Positions 25,301-37,702 of a stretch of 64,000 nt of DNA are shown piece after piece. Below the pieces are notes generated by a model that worked only from the letters and a program-made list of their open reading frames with translations, did not search any database and was not told the DNA's origin. Where the stretch lies: contig NC_051089.1 in the NCBI RefSeq assembly GCF_901709675.1, forward strand, positions 8,865,476-8,929,475, written 5' to 3'. This DNA is from Syngnathus acus (taxonomy: Eukaryota > Chordata > Actinopteri > Syngnathiformes > Syngnathidae). The position numbers and the translations under genes were made by a program. Within the stretch, counting starts at the first letter, position 1; each line of letters starts with the position of its first letter.

Positions 25301-28019
25301 TTTCTTACGACCAATTCAAACAGTGTTAAAAAAAGAGGCTTCAAGCTGTTTATTATCACACCACCCAGTTCAAGTTTATTGTCGAACTAAAAATAAAACC
25401 AAGAGACCGTGTTTCATTTCATTTTCAGTCCTTCATGCTAATGCTGGGGTGGCCAAGGCGGATGAGCACAATGGCCATTGAGTTAATCGTGTGACATTTG
25501 TATTCAATTCTTTTTAATTCCATTTATAATCATAACATTATTGTATGTACTTGTACAATGTTAGGGAGTGCTTTTCCGCCCAGTAAAATACAATTACAAT
25601 CTTTTTTTGCAGCTTAGTAGCGTTTCCATTCATTTCAATGGGCAAAAAGTACACCAGTAGATTATTTTGCCCGACCTCTTTCGTTTTAGTTTTTACAAGG
25701 AAGCCTGACTGCATTTATTTGGCCGAATTGTCTAATAGAATGATAAACTAGCGTCCTGTGACGCAAGCTTGATTACCGACCACCTGGCCGGGTTTTAAGA
25801 ACTCGCTGCCGGCCTCTTCCCAGCTGGATGATGCTTGCTGTCAGATTGGCATCAAATACAGCCAGGCAGCTTCCTACCAACACCTGACCATCTGTTTCCA
25901 TCCAAAGCAGCATTCTACTTACACTCACAGAAATCTGGAGACAAACCCTGAGAGTGTACACATGCACACGGACACGCACACACACACCATGTTGAGAAAC
26001 GTGCACTTAATGTCCAAATTGACAAAATGACAGCAGCCTGGGCTAACATTCTCTCAATGCTATCTGTCCACCTCAGATGGCCATTTGGTCTTGTTAATCT
26101 ATCGCCTGGCAACAGAGGCAACCTATCAACAACCGCCACGCCCCTACCCACATGCTCATAGAGCCGGGTTGATTTGGATCTTTGAAAATGCATAGATGCC
26201 CCCCCCCCCCCACACACACTAAACTCTCTACAAATCCTGGACTGTCATTGCTCTCCATTGTTTGGCTGCGGTTGCTTTCTCCTGGTGTGACTGCCAGCAG
26301 ATGGCCAGCACGGAGCTGTCAGAGTCGGCCCGGGGCCCACACACACGCACACGTACAGGAGAGTTGCTCACACAAAGAGTGTCTTATTGCACAGAGAACA
26401 TATGCGCAGTGTCCCTTGAATGGCGCTATTGGCCCTTTAACTGTTTATGTGATACGTTCACTGCGCGGCGTGATACTTTATTCTCGTGCGCACGCATTTA
26501 TACATGCGGGCTGTGGAGACACTAAGCTACAGGTGCCCCTCATGACCCCGCTCTCTGTAATGACTGTGTAATCTCATAAAAGGGCCACCTCACTACATTA
26601 GCATGTGTAAAGGTCTTTTGTATTTGGGCCCGTGTGTGTGTGTGTGTTTGTGCGTGAGTGTGTGTGCAAGTAAGAGTTCTAAATCTTGCTTTGCTCCCCC
26701 TTCTATCATGTGCATCTTTGTGTGCGCGTGCGTTCGTATTTCAAAGTGTGTGTAAAAGCAGGTGTCAGACCTAATGGAGTGTGTCGGCCGCGGCACTATA
26801 GCAGCTGCCGCAGCCTGGGGTCGACCGGGGTCATCCGAAGGTGTGAGGTCAGGGTCGGGGTGAGGAGTTGTCTGTAGCTACACGACATTCCTCCGCTGGC
26901 TAATCATAGCTCTGATGAATGGCTGCAAAGTGGCAGCTGGTAGACAGAAGGCTGCGGCTAAATGTGTGTGTCGGCGTCAGAGGAAGCTACTGGGGGGAGG
27001 ACGGAGTGCACAGGAGCAAAAGTGTGGGGTAGGGGGTCTTTGAACTCATCACACAAGATTTGATCGTGTCAGGTTGTGATCCGGATGGCAGGTTACATCA
27101 GAGAGGACAACAAATGCTTTGGTCTAAAATATAAAACCTGAACTCAAAGGTACACGTACACACGCGCAAGATGTTGGATCTGCAGGAGGCTGCTACTAAT
27201 GACAGGTTGTGCGTGCGTGTGTGCCCTCTGGACACAATTTACCAAGCCAGCATAAAACAGGCCGTTGTGTTGTGGTCTCTCTGCCTCCCATATTTATGTA
27301 TGGCTCTCTCTGTCTTTACTGCTCTCCCCCTGGAGGATACGGCTGTTCTGCTGCGCTCTGCTCAATATATTACACACTGTATACATTTTCCTGTGGCCTG
27401 GCAACAGATTTATGAGTTGAGCTGTATTTTTTGGCTGACAACAGCCTTTCACGTTGCTTAAATTGTGCTGTAATGCCTCCACAAAAACGCTGGAAAAGAT
27501 CTTATACTGCACAAAAGTGCACCTTTGGAAAAAGTCCTGGGTTTTTTTGTCCATTAAGAGGTGATGGACAATTGTGTTTATAGGATTGTCCAAATTTCAT
27601 TTTGTGACTTCTTTTAAATCCTTTCATATTCCCTGGTGTCTTAATCAGGAGAGGCGCGTATAGATCTTTTTGTATTCTTGCAAGCTTTAGCAGCTTTGCA
27701 TGCAGCATTCAAGTCTGAGTCGCATATTGTGCTCGTGTTGAAGTTTTTTGTCAAACTTAATATATAATCCCAGCTTTGGTATTTAAAACAAGCGCATGAC
27801 TCTACTTTCACTTGCTCAATGCAAACACAAAGTGCCAAATGCCATAAATGAACAAATGAATCACATTGATAGTCACCGTGTCAACCTTTAACCAACTGAC
27901 ACTTGAACTCACATGGTGGAGCAACACATGAAGAAAGACAAGATACAATACTAGGCATATTTTCTTTATCCTATGCAAAAAACAACTAACACTGCGATTT
28001 ACTAAGTTGTTTGTAGTTG
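22354..28019. other. long non-coding stretch, possible regulatory DNA
   Basis: No gene recognised. A repeat-free patch at 22690-22880 carries homeodomain-type words such as AATAAATGATTAAC. Other items are an A run near 23274-23284, C-rich runs at 24451-24459 and 26199-26211, and a CTCF-like motif at 26294. Confidence 0.45.
26294..26308 (+). promoter_or_regulatory. candidate CTCF-like motif
   Basis: CCAGCAGATGGCCAG resembles the CTCF core CCASCAGATGGCGCC. Sequence match only. Confidence 0.25.
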
Positions 28020-28222
28020 TTGGGAAAGTCTTCTTTGTTTGTGGCTTCATGACTGCGTTATACTGCCCCCCGATGACCAAGGTGCAAACACCAAAGGACA
28101 TCATATCACGATGCACTCACTGTATTTTATTACTATAAAGACAATATAGAGTACTATTTCCCTTATTCAAAACAGATTGTAAAAACATATGTTTTTATTG
28201 GGAGATGAGTCATGAACACATT

Positions 28223-28286
28223 AGTGGCATTTCCATTCATTTCAATTGGGAAAGATTATTTGAGTGTTTTGAGCACCACTGTACCA
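28223..28286 (-). repeat. decayed dispersed repeat (family A), reverse orientation
   Basis: GTGGCATTTCCATTCATTTC then AATTGGGAAAGATTATTTGA and TTTTGAGCACCACTGTA reads as the reverse of the element at 40820. It resembles a widespread teleost repeat that starts GGTGGTGCCTTGA. The copy may extend left to about 28020, where TACTGCCCCCCGATGAC matches the expected interior. Confidence 0.45.
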
Positions 28287-28396
28287 CTGCAGCCACTGTA
28301 TAACGACAAACTATAACACAGTGCATATGAATCTGCGCTTTCTCTCTACAAGTCTGACTTTCCAACAAAATAATCAAATCCTATGTGTGTGTGCGT

Positions 28397-28411
28397 GTAT
28401 GTATGTATGTA

Positions 28412-28458
<47 letters not shown>
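28397..28458 (+). repeat. (GTAT)5(GT)21 microsatellite
   Basis: Uninterrupted blocks at 28397-28416 and 28417-28458, with the same GTAT-then-GT order as at 9411. Confidence 0.9.
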
Positions 28459-28459
<1 letters not shown>

Positions 28460-28653
28460 TGTGTGTGTGCGTGCGTGGATGCGTGCTCAGCTCAAAAGAA
28501 AGCACTCTAATAGTCAGCTTGTTTTTGCTGTGACCACGAGGCCAATCGATAGCACTTACCCTTTTCCTGTTAGACTCCCTAATAGACCTGGGAGAGCGGT
28601 GCTGCAGCCCAGCAGTTGTCACCAACTGTGTGTTTTTTGTGTACGTGTGTATA

Positions 28654-28658
<5 letters not shown>

Positions 28659-28700
<42 letters not shown>
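28659..28700 (+). repeat. (GT)21 microsatellite
   Basis: 42 uninterrupted bases of GT. Confidence 0.9.
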
Positions 28701-28707
<7 letters not shown>

Positions 28708-28792
28708 CGTGTTTGTCTACCCACCCGTCTTCACATACTGTATACGTTTTGTGTGTTGTCTGAATTGTGTTCCTTATTTAAACATGCAGGCG

Positions 28793-28796
<4 letters not shown>

Positions 28797-28867
<71 letters not shown>
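28797..28867 (+). repeat. (CA)35 microsatellite
   Basis: 71 uninterrupted bases. Together with the two GT arrays just upstream it makes a 470-bp cluster with complementary arms. Confidence 0.9.
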
Positions 28868-28870
<3 letters not shown>

Positions 28871-29564
28871 TGCCGTAAGCGTATGCGTGAACTCAAGCAG
28901 TACATAAACATTTATTTGCTGTACTACCGTGTCAGAGCGTGAGGTTGTTTCTGTTTGTCTTCCTATTCCTTTGGCCTTGACTGACCCCTGCCAGACCTCG
29001 GGCCTCCTCATGTCTGTGTTCATATGTGCATATCAGGAATGTATGTGTGTGTGTTCAACATATTGTGGTGAGGTGTAAGCTGAGCCCTGGGCTAGGACAG
29101 CACTACTGCAGTGTCCATCCAGGCAGAAAAAGCAACACCGGAGCCGCAGGGCTGATGGAGAGAGATGAGAGCAATGGAGGGACAGTTGAATGAGAGAGAG
29201 AGTGATAAAGAGCGAGAGTGAGGGAGCGAGAGAGGGGGAGCACAAAGTGTCGTGAGCCCTTTTCAGTCTAGTTCAGTGGAAGAGAGATGTCATTGTGTGT
29301 CAGTTTGCTCCACTAACTAGCCTGTAGCTGGAGAAACAGATCTCTCGCTCACACTTTCTTGTTTTCTTTGCTTCCCACACCATATCCGCTTCCTCCTCTC
29401 ATATCTTCTGGTCCTCGCTCTTCTGCCTGGGTTGAGGCGTGCAGAAACACTCAACTGCTTGGGGGGGAATAATAACTAAAAGAGTGAGCAGTGAACCAGT
29501 CATTTCTAAAAGGCAGGCAGCGTGTAGTGCAGTGGTCGATCTACGGGTGAGTGACATCACCAAA

Positions 29565-29792
29565 ATGGTGTGCGGTAAGGCCTCTCGCGGGCGAAGCGCA
29601 CCGCCGCCGGCCTCCCTCAGAGTGGTGAGGAGGGCAGTGCGCAACTTCCTCAACACAGAAGGGATCAAATCTTTAAATCCTCTGGAAATGTCAAGCGCGT
29701 TTGATGAAATGTCAGCGGAGCTGCACACCAACGCAGCAGCCGCCGCACACGCTGGCACATATGCACAACAGCATGGTGGCATGACATTGTAG
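29565..29792 (+). CDS. possible small protein, 75 aa, unidentified
   Basis: ATG at 29565 has A at -3 and G at +4, a strong vertebrate start context. The frame runs 75 codons to TAG and also stays open upstream to 29439. The product begins with a basic, Pro/Ala-rich part (GKASRGRSAPPPA), then a likely amphipathic helical part (RVVRRAVRNFLNTEG, later EMSSAFDEMSAEL), and ends Ala- and His/Gln-rich. Codon choice looks coding-like and the block is more GC-rich than its surroundings. No signal peptide, membrane segment or known domain is recognised. GGTAAGG at 29574 and GGTGAGT at 29545 could act as splice donors, so it might instead be part of a spliced exon. A chance open frame in a conserved non-coding element is a real alternative. 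Confidence 0.3.
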   Translation: MVCGKASRGRSAPPPASLRVVRRAVRNFLNTEGIKSLNPLEMSSAFDEMSAELHTNAAAAAHAGTYAQQHGGMTL

Positions 29793-32572
29793 GGCAGTCA
29801 CTTCCTGTGGGTGACATCTGCCTCGAAATCCCGAAGGGAGAGTCACTGTATCCCTATGGAGGAATATATCCCCACTGTTGTTCTAATAGTAATCCATGAC
29901 ATTTTTTTTTTTTTACATGAGCAAGCATCTGCTTTGCTCTTCTCTAATGCCAACAGTCATCCAGCAGGCTTAATCTGATTATTTGCCTTTTCACTGGCCA
30001 ATAAGAAAAACGTATTATTTTCTTAGTCCATATCAATGCAGCATTTTAATACTTTTGGATAGTTACTACTGGACTGATTTTTTATTTATTTTTTTGCTTT
30101 GGGTGACAGCAAATTTCACAAGCAGCAGATAAAGAAAAATTCTTAAAAAAACAAAGAGAGACCGACAGCTTGCTTTCGTCCTTTTAATTGCAATTTCTAG
30201 TTTAATCCATCCATCCTTTTTTTTCCTTCACTGCAAATATCGGAAAATGTACTTGACTCTATCATACAGCTCTTGTATTGGCTCACAGTAGTAGGTTTAC
30301 CTAATAGAGTGTCCGGGGGCAAGTCAAGCGTGAACATTTTGTGTACACCCACAATCTCCTCCTGTGATTCAGCAGCTGACAACTTGACTTGCCATTGATC
30401 TCCCCCGCGCCCTTGCTGACAAACTTAACGACTTCCTCGAGTGTATTTCCTGTTTAGACCTTTGACGGTGTGTGTCAATGCCCGCCACCATCACCATCAC
30501 CACGCACGCTGGTGACACACACAAACACGCATGTCCGTCCCCATCAATTAATGTTGCAGTCGTCGCGTGGCGAATGCTGCACAGCGCTCGGCTATCGATT
30601 AGCTCGCCTCTGAAGAAAGTGCTCGTCCCTGGAGTGGACAATGAGGGTGTGCTTATGTCGTGAAGAATCACATCAGTACTTTTTGTGTCAGTAGATGTTA
30701 TTTACAAAAGCACTTGTCATTTGTTACACTTGTCTATTGTTTTGATTGTGTGCTCACCTGGCTGGGTGGAGTTTGCTCGCGAGCGAAGGATTCTCCAAAT
30801 ACAAAGCTAATCCTGCTCGTTTCAAAGCTGTTTATTTCTTACTCCCACTACAAAGGTGACATGTCATCAGCAAAAGTGGTTCAGATAATGAATGGATGAA
30901 TTATATTTATTGATACTCAAGCACTAATATTGTCGGCTTCATTGAGGACGGAAAGCTGGCCGCAGACTCCTGTGGTTCAACATCCTCCATTAGCGGCAGA
31001 GTCCTCCTTGCCGATTACAGGCGAGACTGTTCAACAGTGGAATTAACCTCAATTAGCAGTGCCTCTGTTGATATTTCTCATTTCACCTCCTGACTCGTGC
31101 GCTGCATCTAATGCCCCTATCTTCCACTGCAACTCAACATGAGTGTGCACTCATCAACACTCAATTCAGAATCAGGCCTTTAATGTCCCTTCGTCACTGA
31201 AGCTCTTATGTACTTCGTGCCCACAAGACACTCATGTTGTGCAACATGACAGACTGTTAATAACAAGTGTGATGGCCGAAGATGAGTCGCATGAGAGCAA
31301 CGGTAGCGACATTTTAGCATCAATCTTGGCAACCCTGCTTCATCTTTGCCTTACACAAAATAGTTCTCAGGAGCCCGACACTAAGAAGTACTGATTTTCT
31401 TTAAATCCTTCACGCTCATCAAAAGAGAGATTATTTATAATTGGAGAAATTTCACCACTGTTGATACTCCCTAGAAGTGGCACAGCCAAGAATGCTCAAT
31501 GAGGTGAAGAAAATTCGTACAATGTCAGCTAAAAAATATCTGTCACTTGCAAACATCTCTGGTGCCAAATTTACAAAAGGTCACACATTAAATAAGAATT
31601 GATGTCACTGGAGGACAAAATGGAAAAAGCCACTGTTGTTAAAAATAAATTGCTGCATATTTGAACTTTGCAGAGGAGCAAAGCATAACACCATCAAAAC
31701 ATTATCCCAACTGTGAAGTATGATGAAGGGGCAGGGCCTGGACACATTGCTGTCATTGGCAGATTTAAGGAGAAATCCTGGCCATCTCAAAATAATCTTA
31801 TCCTGTATATATTTATAAGTATGTGTTTCAGAGGGGTTTGAGTCTTCTGAGTCTTCGGGGCATTCCTCTGCTTTGTGGCTCAGTGTGTCTGTCTCCGACT
31901 GGGTGATCTGTTCACTTCATAACAGCAGGATGTGTCTTTGTCTCAGCTCGCTCCACACCTACCTTGCTGTCTCTCGTCAATGATATACGCTGAGGCTCCT
32001 TTAAAGTTTTTCCATTCTGACAGCCAGCATTTCCGTTTCCCCTCTCCTGCTCATGGTCACATTGCTTCTCTCCTCGAGGCTCATCCCGTGTTCCTCGCAG
32101 CTGTAGAGTGGAGCAAAGCAGATCCAAGCAGACTGAAGCTGTCAGAGCTGCTCTTTATGTCTTGGATTGCAGCTGCTTTTTGACTTCTGTAACTTCACAG
32201 GAGGCTTCCTGTGCTGCATCGGCCTGTGTTCCTCTCTTCTTGGTCTTTTTATAGTGGGAATGTCAACACCTCAAATAGTTCAAGATGGACGCAATACCAA
32301 TTATATAATGACTAAGTCTACATAATATGAGATTGCAAAATGGCAATTTTATTTCATCTGGTTTGTTTGTGGTTAGGGATATTTGGTTTGTTATTAATCT
32401 GGGCACAGTGGGAGATCCATATCCACCACTCGATTCGGTTGATCATGTGGGAAAGATTTCATATGCAACCTTTTTTTTTTATGCAGTATTTTTTTTTTTT
32501 GCTCTATTACCGTTAGAATGTCACAGTTGAAATGGCACTTACTACTTCAAATTAAATCTCCTTATCTTTCAG
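29793..32572. other. non-coding stretch upstream of the candidate exon
   Basis: No gene recognised. A repeat-free patch at 30980-31110 contains TAACCTCAATTAGCAG and looks like a possible conserved element. T runs near 32470-32500 precede the exon acceptor. Confidence 0.45.
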
Positions 32573-32711
32573 GCCGACACTGTGACAGAGGAGTCGACGA
32601 GAGCCGGCAAGGAGGAAAGCTTAAAGATTTTGCAACCTGCAAGCGACCACGCTCATCACCCAGTGACCTCGGAGCCAGAGATATCCGAGCCAGTCGACCG
32701 CCCATGTTCCA
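32573..32711 (+). CDS. candidate internal coding exon, unidentified gene
   Basis: An acceptor (TTATCTTTCAG, AG at 32571-32572) and a consensus donor (GTGAGT from 32712) bound 139 bases. In the phase starting at 32573 it encodes 46 residues plus one base, acidic and Ser/Pro/Glu-rich. It opens with ADTVTEESTRAGKEESL and ends SEPEISEPVDRPCS. This composition suits a disordered region of a nuclear or scaffold protein. A second phase (first full codon at 32575) is also open through the exon but reads less protein-like (DLGARDIRASRPPMFQ). The length is typical for a vertebrate internal exon. Neighbouring exons are not visible within the window, which implies large flanking introns. The gene is not recognised. 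Confidence 0.55.
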
Positions 32712-35700
32712 GTGAGTCATGCTCTTATGAATGCTGAAGATTTAGAAAATTCTGCTTTGATCTTATACCCACATTTTTTAGTTGTGTTAGAAGTTAGGTC
32801 ATTTCTGCGCTAGAGGTTGGCAGTTGTAATTACCGTACGCTGCTAATTGTCTACAAAGGTAAATGACTGGAGGATAAGAATTGTGTTTGTCTGCAACCAT
32901 GCTTTTCTGGTTATTACATTCCGCTAGCTTCTGTCACAATTTAATCTGTTTTATTTGGTTTATGATTAATTAGCTTGATTTGCTCCTTCTGATTTGCTGT
33001 TACGAATTTGAAGTTCTTTTAAATTCTAAATAAGAGATGAGAATTTTATGTTCAAGTAGGAGCATGGGCCTAAAAAGAAAGCAATGTGTATGTGAGACCC
33101 CCTTTGGAATGCCGTCCGTGGCTTTGTGTGTTTATGTGAAAAGCGTTGCTGTCTCCCTCTTGACGTTTTTATTGACCTTATCGCAGGTCTACTTCACCCC
33201 TTCCTTATTTTTATATGTAAATGTAATTATTGCTCCACTCACTTTCCTTTCTTTATCTCGGCATCCCTGCACCCATATTTATCACTTCCTTATCTGCCTC
33301 TCCCGATCAGTGTTCCGAGCTACCCAGGTTTCCTCCCTGTTTTTTCTCTCAGGCTATTTTCTGTTTAGCCATGAGGGCCCCCCCGGTCGTTTACAGAAAG
33401 CCTTCACATTCACTTTCACCACAGAACACACACACACATTCGCTTTCACCGCAGAACACACACATACACACGCGCACACACAGGTTAACTAAACCACAAG
33501 TTGGTCTCTGACACTTGGTTAAAGAGTCGTGACAAAGGCCGCAGCACTAACCCAGACACGCACGTTGGAATCTAGCGCTCGACATGACTCTCAGTGGTCC
33601 CGCGGGGCTTGAGAGCTGCGTTTTCATGAGTTATTTAAGTAATCGCCATCATGTCGCTTGTATTGCCGCTCACGCTGTCATGGCACGTCCCGGATCCTCT
33701 ACTCATGTGGAATAAAAGGACCTGTTCAGTGTTCACACACATGAACAGAGGATGCAGCCTCCTATGGTGTCTTGTTGGGCATTTCATTTCTGGTTACCCC
33801 TGCAATTTGCACTCACCAACCACAGTATTTTGTTCACATGCATGCAATACAACAGCTGTACAAAATGGCTTGCACTAATTTAGTGATTCCACTTTAGTCA
33901 TGTTTGTGTCCTTGACATGTGTTTGTCCCTGCATTACACAAACCGCACATGTAATTGTTATGAGATGAGGCTTTCAGTGTATTGTGATGACAACATCACA
34001 GCTGGACTTGGCAGTGTTTCCACTCTGGCTGCCGGCCAGTTCAATACAATTGCAATAACCCACCGTGGCTGTGTGGAGCACCACCAGGTTGGGGGGCGTA
34101 CTTGAGGATATTTGGCATTTGCTTTTAGGAGGAGGATTCCACTTCCTTTATCAAAAGTTAACACAGTGTGTATTAGTCCTGTTCCATTGAGTCTTTTGGT
34201 TGATAGAAAATGATGACTGGACAGGCAACTGGGTGACAAGAAAGGACTGCTTGCTCCCCCACCCCTTCTGCTGCTTTGCTTTTATTCTTGTGGGTGAGAG
34301 GGTGAATCTCCCAAGAGACTGTCAAGCTTGTCACAGCTCCCACAAAGCTGGAAAAAAAGTGTGTGTGTACATAGAGACAGTGCCTTGGCAAGATGCCACC
34401 TCACTGGAACTCCATAAAAGAACAAAACAATACCCAACACATTAAGTAAAACACAACAATGGATAACCTTTACAGTTCTGTTTTTTCTCTTTCTTTTTTC
34501 ATTTTCAGATTTTGTTCCTCTCATTTTACAGCTGTTATCGCACACTAAAGAAGTTCTCTCAAGCAATGAACTAGCTGCATTTTACCTCAGGCAACATTGG
34601 TACTTAGACCAAACAGTACGTCAACCTTGGCTTTGTAATAAATCGCTGAAAGCATTAATTGCTCCATGTTCCCGGCATATCATTACTGTAGAATGCATAA
34701 AGTTGGTGGCGAGTGGAAAAAAGAAAAACATTTGGACAATTGCCAGCATCCTTGTGACTTGAAAAGTGAAAATCAAACGCACATTTCAATCCATTTTCTA
34801 TTTTGACACAATGAAAGCCTGCATTTTTAGCACTCTTCTTTATGTTTCCATAACATCTTTTCTTCAGGGGACTTGGTCCAGCCACAGACGGCAGGTTTTT
34901 TTTTTTTCTCACCATCGTTTTCGACTAATTCAGTAATGATCACAGGATTTTGTTGAGAATCAGAGGCCTGTTCTGCAGAGTGGCGCCACTCTTAGGGGAG
35001 GTTTGGTGTGGCGGGAATTAGTCGGGAGACAGTGGGTTTGGCACCGCGCCACAGTTATTAGCCACTCTCAGGGTGGGCATGGGGTTATGGCCTCACTCAA
35101 TCATTGGCTCTGTGTGTATGTGTGTGTTTAAAGTGTTTGTTTGTCTGCATGTGAGTCAGCCTCCTCCGGTCACACTGACCTCATTGTGCAGTCACTCCTG
35201 CTTGATTTGTCCACTCTCCAGCACATTCCTCTCTCCAACCGGCTGAGAAACAGACCCTTCGCCCTCCTTACTTTCAGCGCCCCCCCCCAACCCGCTCACT
35301 CTCTCCTTTTTCCTGCGGATGGATTTGATTTAGTGACTGTGGTTTTCCATCCACAGCCTGGGAGCCAGCCGCCGCAGATTTAGGGAGAGACCTATAGATT
35401 CACAGCCAGCAGAGCACGTCATTACTTGGCTTGAGCTCATCAGCAAATACATCAGCAGGACAAAGCGCTAATAGATGTGAACAGCCACCATTCAGGATGT
35501 AATGAACCTCTCTTCATTTCATCTCCTTAATTATTTCCTCCTCATGGCCTGCATAAATTGCAGCAAACAATGACAGTGAATGAATAAAACAGAACCAAAA
35601 TTCAGCTGTTTAACTCAATGAGTATATCATATATACACCGCATAGGGATTAGGCGACTATATATATTTGCTCTTTAGCCCTTATTGTGAGGTCAACCCAG

Positions 35701-36100
35701 TGAGATCAGGTTCTAGCAGAAAGCCTGAGCACTGACCACTTAGTAAAGACCTCGAAAGACTCACCTTTGACCTCACAGGCCCAAGGAAACAGGTGTTCAA
35801 GCAGGATTAAACCTGTCTGCCCACACACTCGCACTGCTTTGTTTCTTCAAGTCATCTTATTGACAGCTGCTAAGCGTCTGAGGGAGGATAGAAGGTGCCC
35901 ATTGATCGTAGAGTCCAAGAATAAAAATATGCTGTATTAAAGGAACAGATAGCATTCTTTACCTCTGCCCAGTTTGAAAAACAAAAAGGGCGCCTTTTAT
36001 GCAGAGTTCTGCTCTCTTTGAGTGCTATTCAAACATAAGCATGAGCTGCAGGATGAAAACCTTATTTTCTAATGACTTAATCTGAAGCATCCCAAATCTC
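32712..36100. other. presumed intron, no exon recognised
   Basis: A 30-bp unit (CATTCRCTTTCACCRCAG plus CA repeats) is duplicated at 33407-33466. A repeat-free patch at 35390-35600 carries TTAATTA, AACAATG and TGACAG words. No second exon is seen. Confidence 0.4.
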
Positions 36101-37570
36101 TCGTCAAATGAAATTAATGTCCTTCCATCATGCTGCTCCTTTTTGTTGCTTTCCTCCATCCCCTCCATTGTCAATTATCCCTTGCACGCATCCTCCCTCC
36201 CTCTCTTCCATCCCTCTCTCTCCTCCTCTGTCGGCTGTGGCTAAGTGCTTTTTGCTGTTTCTCTGCAGGTGGCACTGTAATAAAGCCTGTCAGGGGAAGG
36301 CACGGGTCGTACTGTCATATGCTCTTGTTAGCTCCCTTCATATCCCCCCACCCTCTCCCCCAATCCTCGCCTACCACAGGCACTACTCCACTCTCATCCT
36401 CACCTATCATTTCCCCTTATTTGCTTTTTCTTGCTCTTCAAATCAAAATGGTTGGTTTCAACTCTCACGTCTCCTGCTTCTCTGATTTTCCTAAGAAAGA
36501 GCCACAACACAAAAGCCTCCTCTCAAGATCGCATCCTGTCATATGAGTTTGTTACAGTGGACAGCAACAATTTATTAGGTAATTGAGATCAGCATCTTCA
36601 TTATCTGAATGGTTTGTAATGGGGCGGATAGCGTCTCTGTTGTTGCCACGGTAACCCTGGATCATCCACTTCAATGGTCTTTAATACTGGCACACCAACC
36701 AGCACACCTGTCATGTTTTGGGAGCTCAGAGTTGTGTGCAGCGCGAAATGAACATTTTCCCCCAAAAGACAAAATAAAATGAATGAGTTTTGTCAGTTTT
36801 TGCAGACATAAATTAGTTAACAGCTACAACTGCATGTGATTGCTGTTGATTGTCATCTAAGTCAGTGGCTTGGACTTAAATTAAACTCTAAGCCAGGCAT
36901 CTTACAGGATGCATGCATCACCTAGATGGGAGATGTCAGTTTCGCTTTGTCTTCTTAAGCATGCTGACAGTATGTGTGCTCGTGAACACACATGCCGCTG
37001 TGGGCATGAATCTTTGTGTGTGTGTGTGTGTGCTGTGCAGCTTGAAACAGAGCACCAGGGTCTTATTTCTAGCAGCCACATGATGGCAACACTGAGCCCT
37101 TATTCTTCGCAGTGTACCGTTTGACACACACTCACACACAGGTGAGAGTGTGCTTTAAATAATTCAGTCGTGGTCATGTTAATGGCTGACAGCGAACATG
37201 ACTTTTCTACCCTGTTGGTAGATCACTGGCAGTTGATTCCTTTTCACTCCCACTTTCTTCCCACATTCTCGTTTTTTATTTTTTCATCGTCAAATTAATC
37301 AAGTGCAATCCATAGAATCAGACTGAAAGGTTTATATTTGGAAAAACAGTAGTGCTTTGAGAGAGTAGATAAAATATGTTTTTGCTTTGAGTTGCGAGAA
37401 AACGTTTAAGGTAAGATGGCTGTCTTGTGGCAATGAACTCAACTCCACAAAAAGATGCATGCAGTTTGGCAGATATAGAAGAAACTGCAAGTTGTCTATT
37501 GCCACTCGCAGGTGATGTTTACTTTCAAACTAATCCTAAAGCAAAGCCTTATACAATGGACATTTAAAAC
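36101..37570. other. non-coding stretch, no gene recognised
   Basis: A strong-looking acceptor tract ends in CAG at 36269, but no donor follows and the frames are not convincing. Short GT repeats occur at 37017-37032. Confidence 0.4.
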
Positions 37571-37658
37571 AAGAACAACGTTTTTTGTTCACGTCTTCTC
37601 AGTTAATGTAGACAAAGAACAACGTTTTTTGTTCATGTCTGCTCAGTTAATGTAGACA
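37571..37658 (+). repeat. two tandem 44-bp units
   Basis: The unit starting AAGAACAACGTTTTTTGTTC at 37571 repeats at 37615 with about two changes. Each unit contains the inverted repeat GAACAA...TTGTTC. Confidence 0.9.
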
Positions 37659-37702
37659 ATGCAAAATGTCATCGACTAGCTTACAACTGGCCTTAGTGAT
37701 TG

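Noticed and set aside
25366-25396. Possible LINE 3' end (TTCAAGTTTATTGTCG)
   Set aside because: Too short and alone to support an element.
36240-36546. Strong polypyrimidine tract and CAG at 36269 followed by open frames
   Set aside because: No consensus donor in range and neither frame reads like a conserved protein; the pyrimidine richness is general here.
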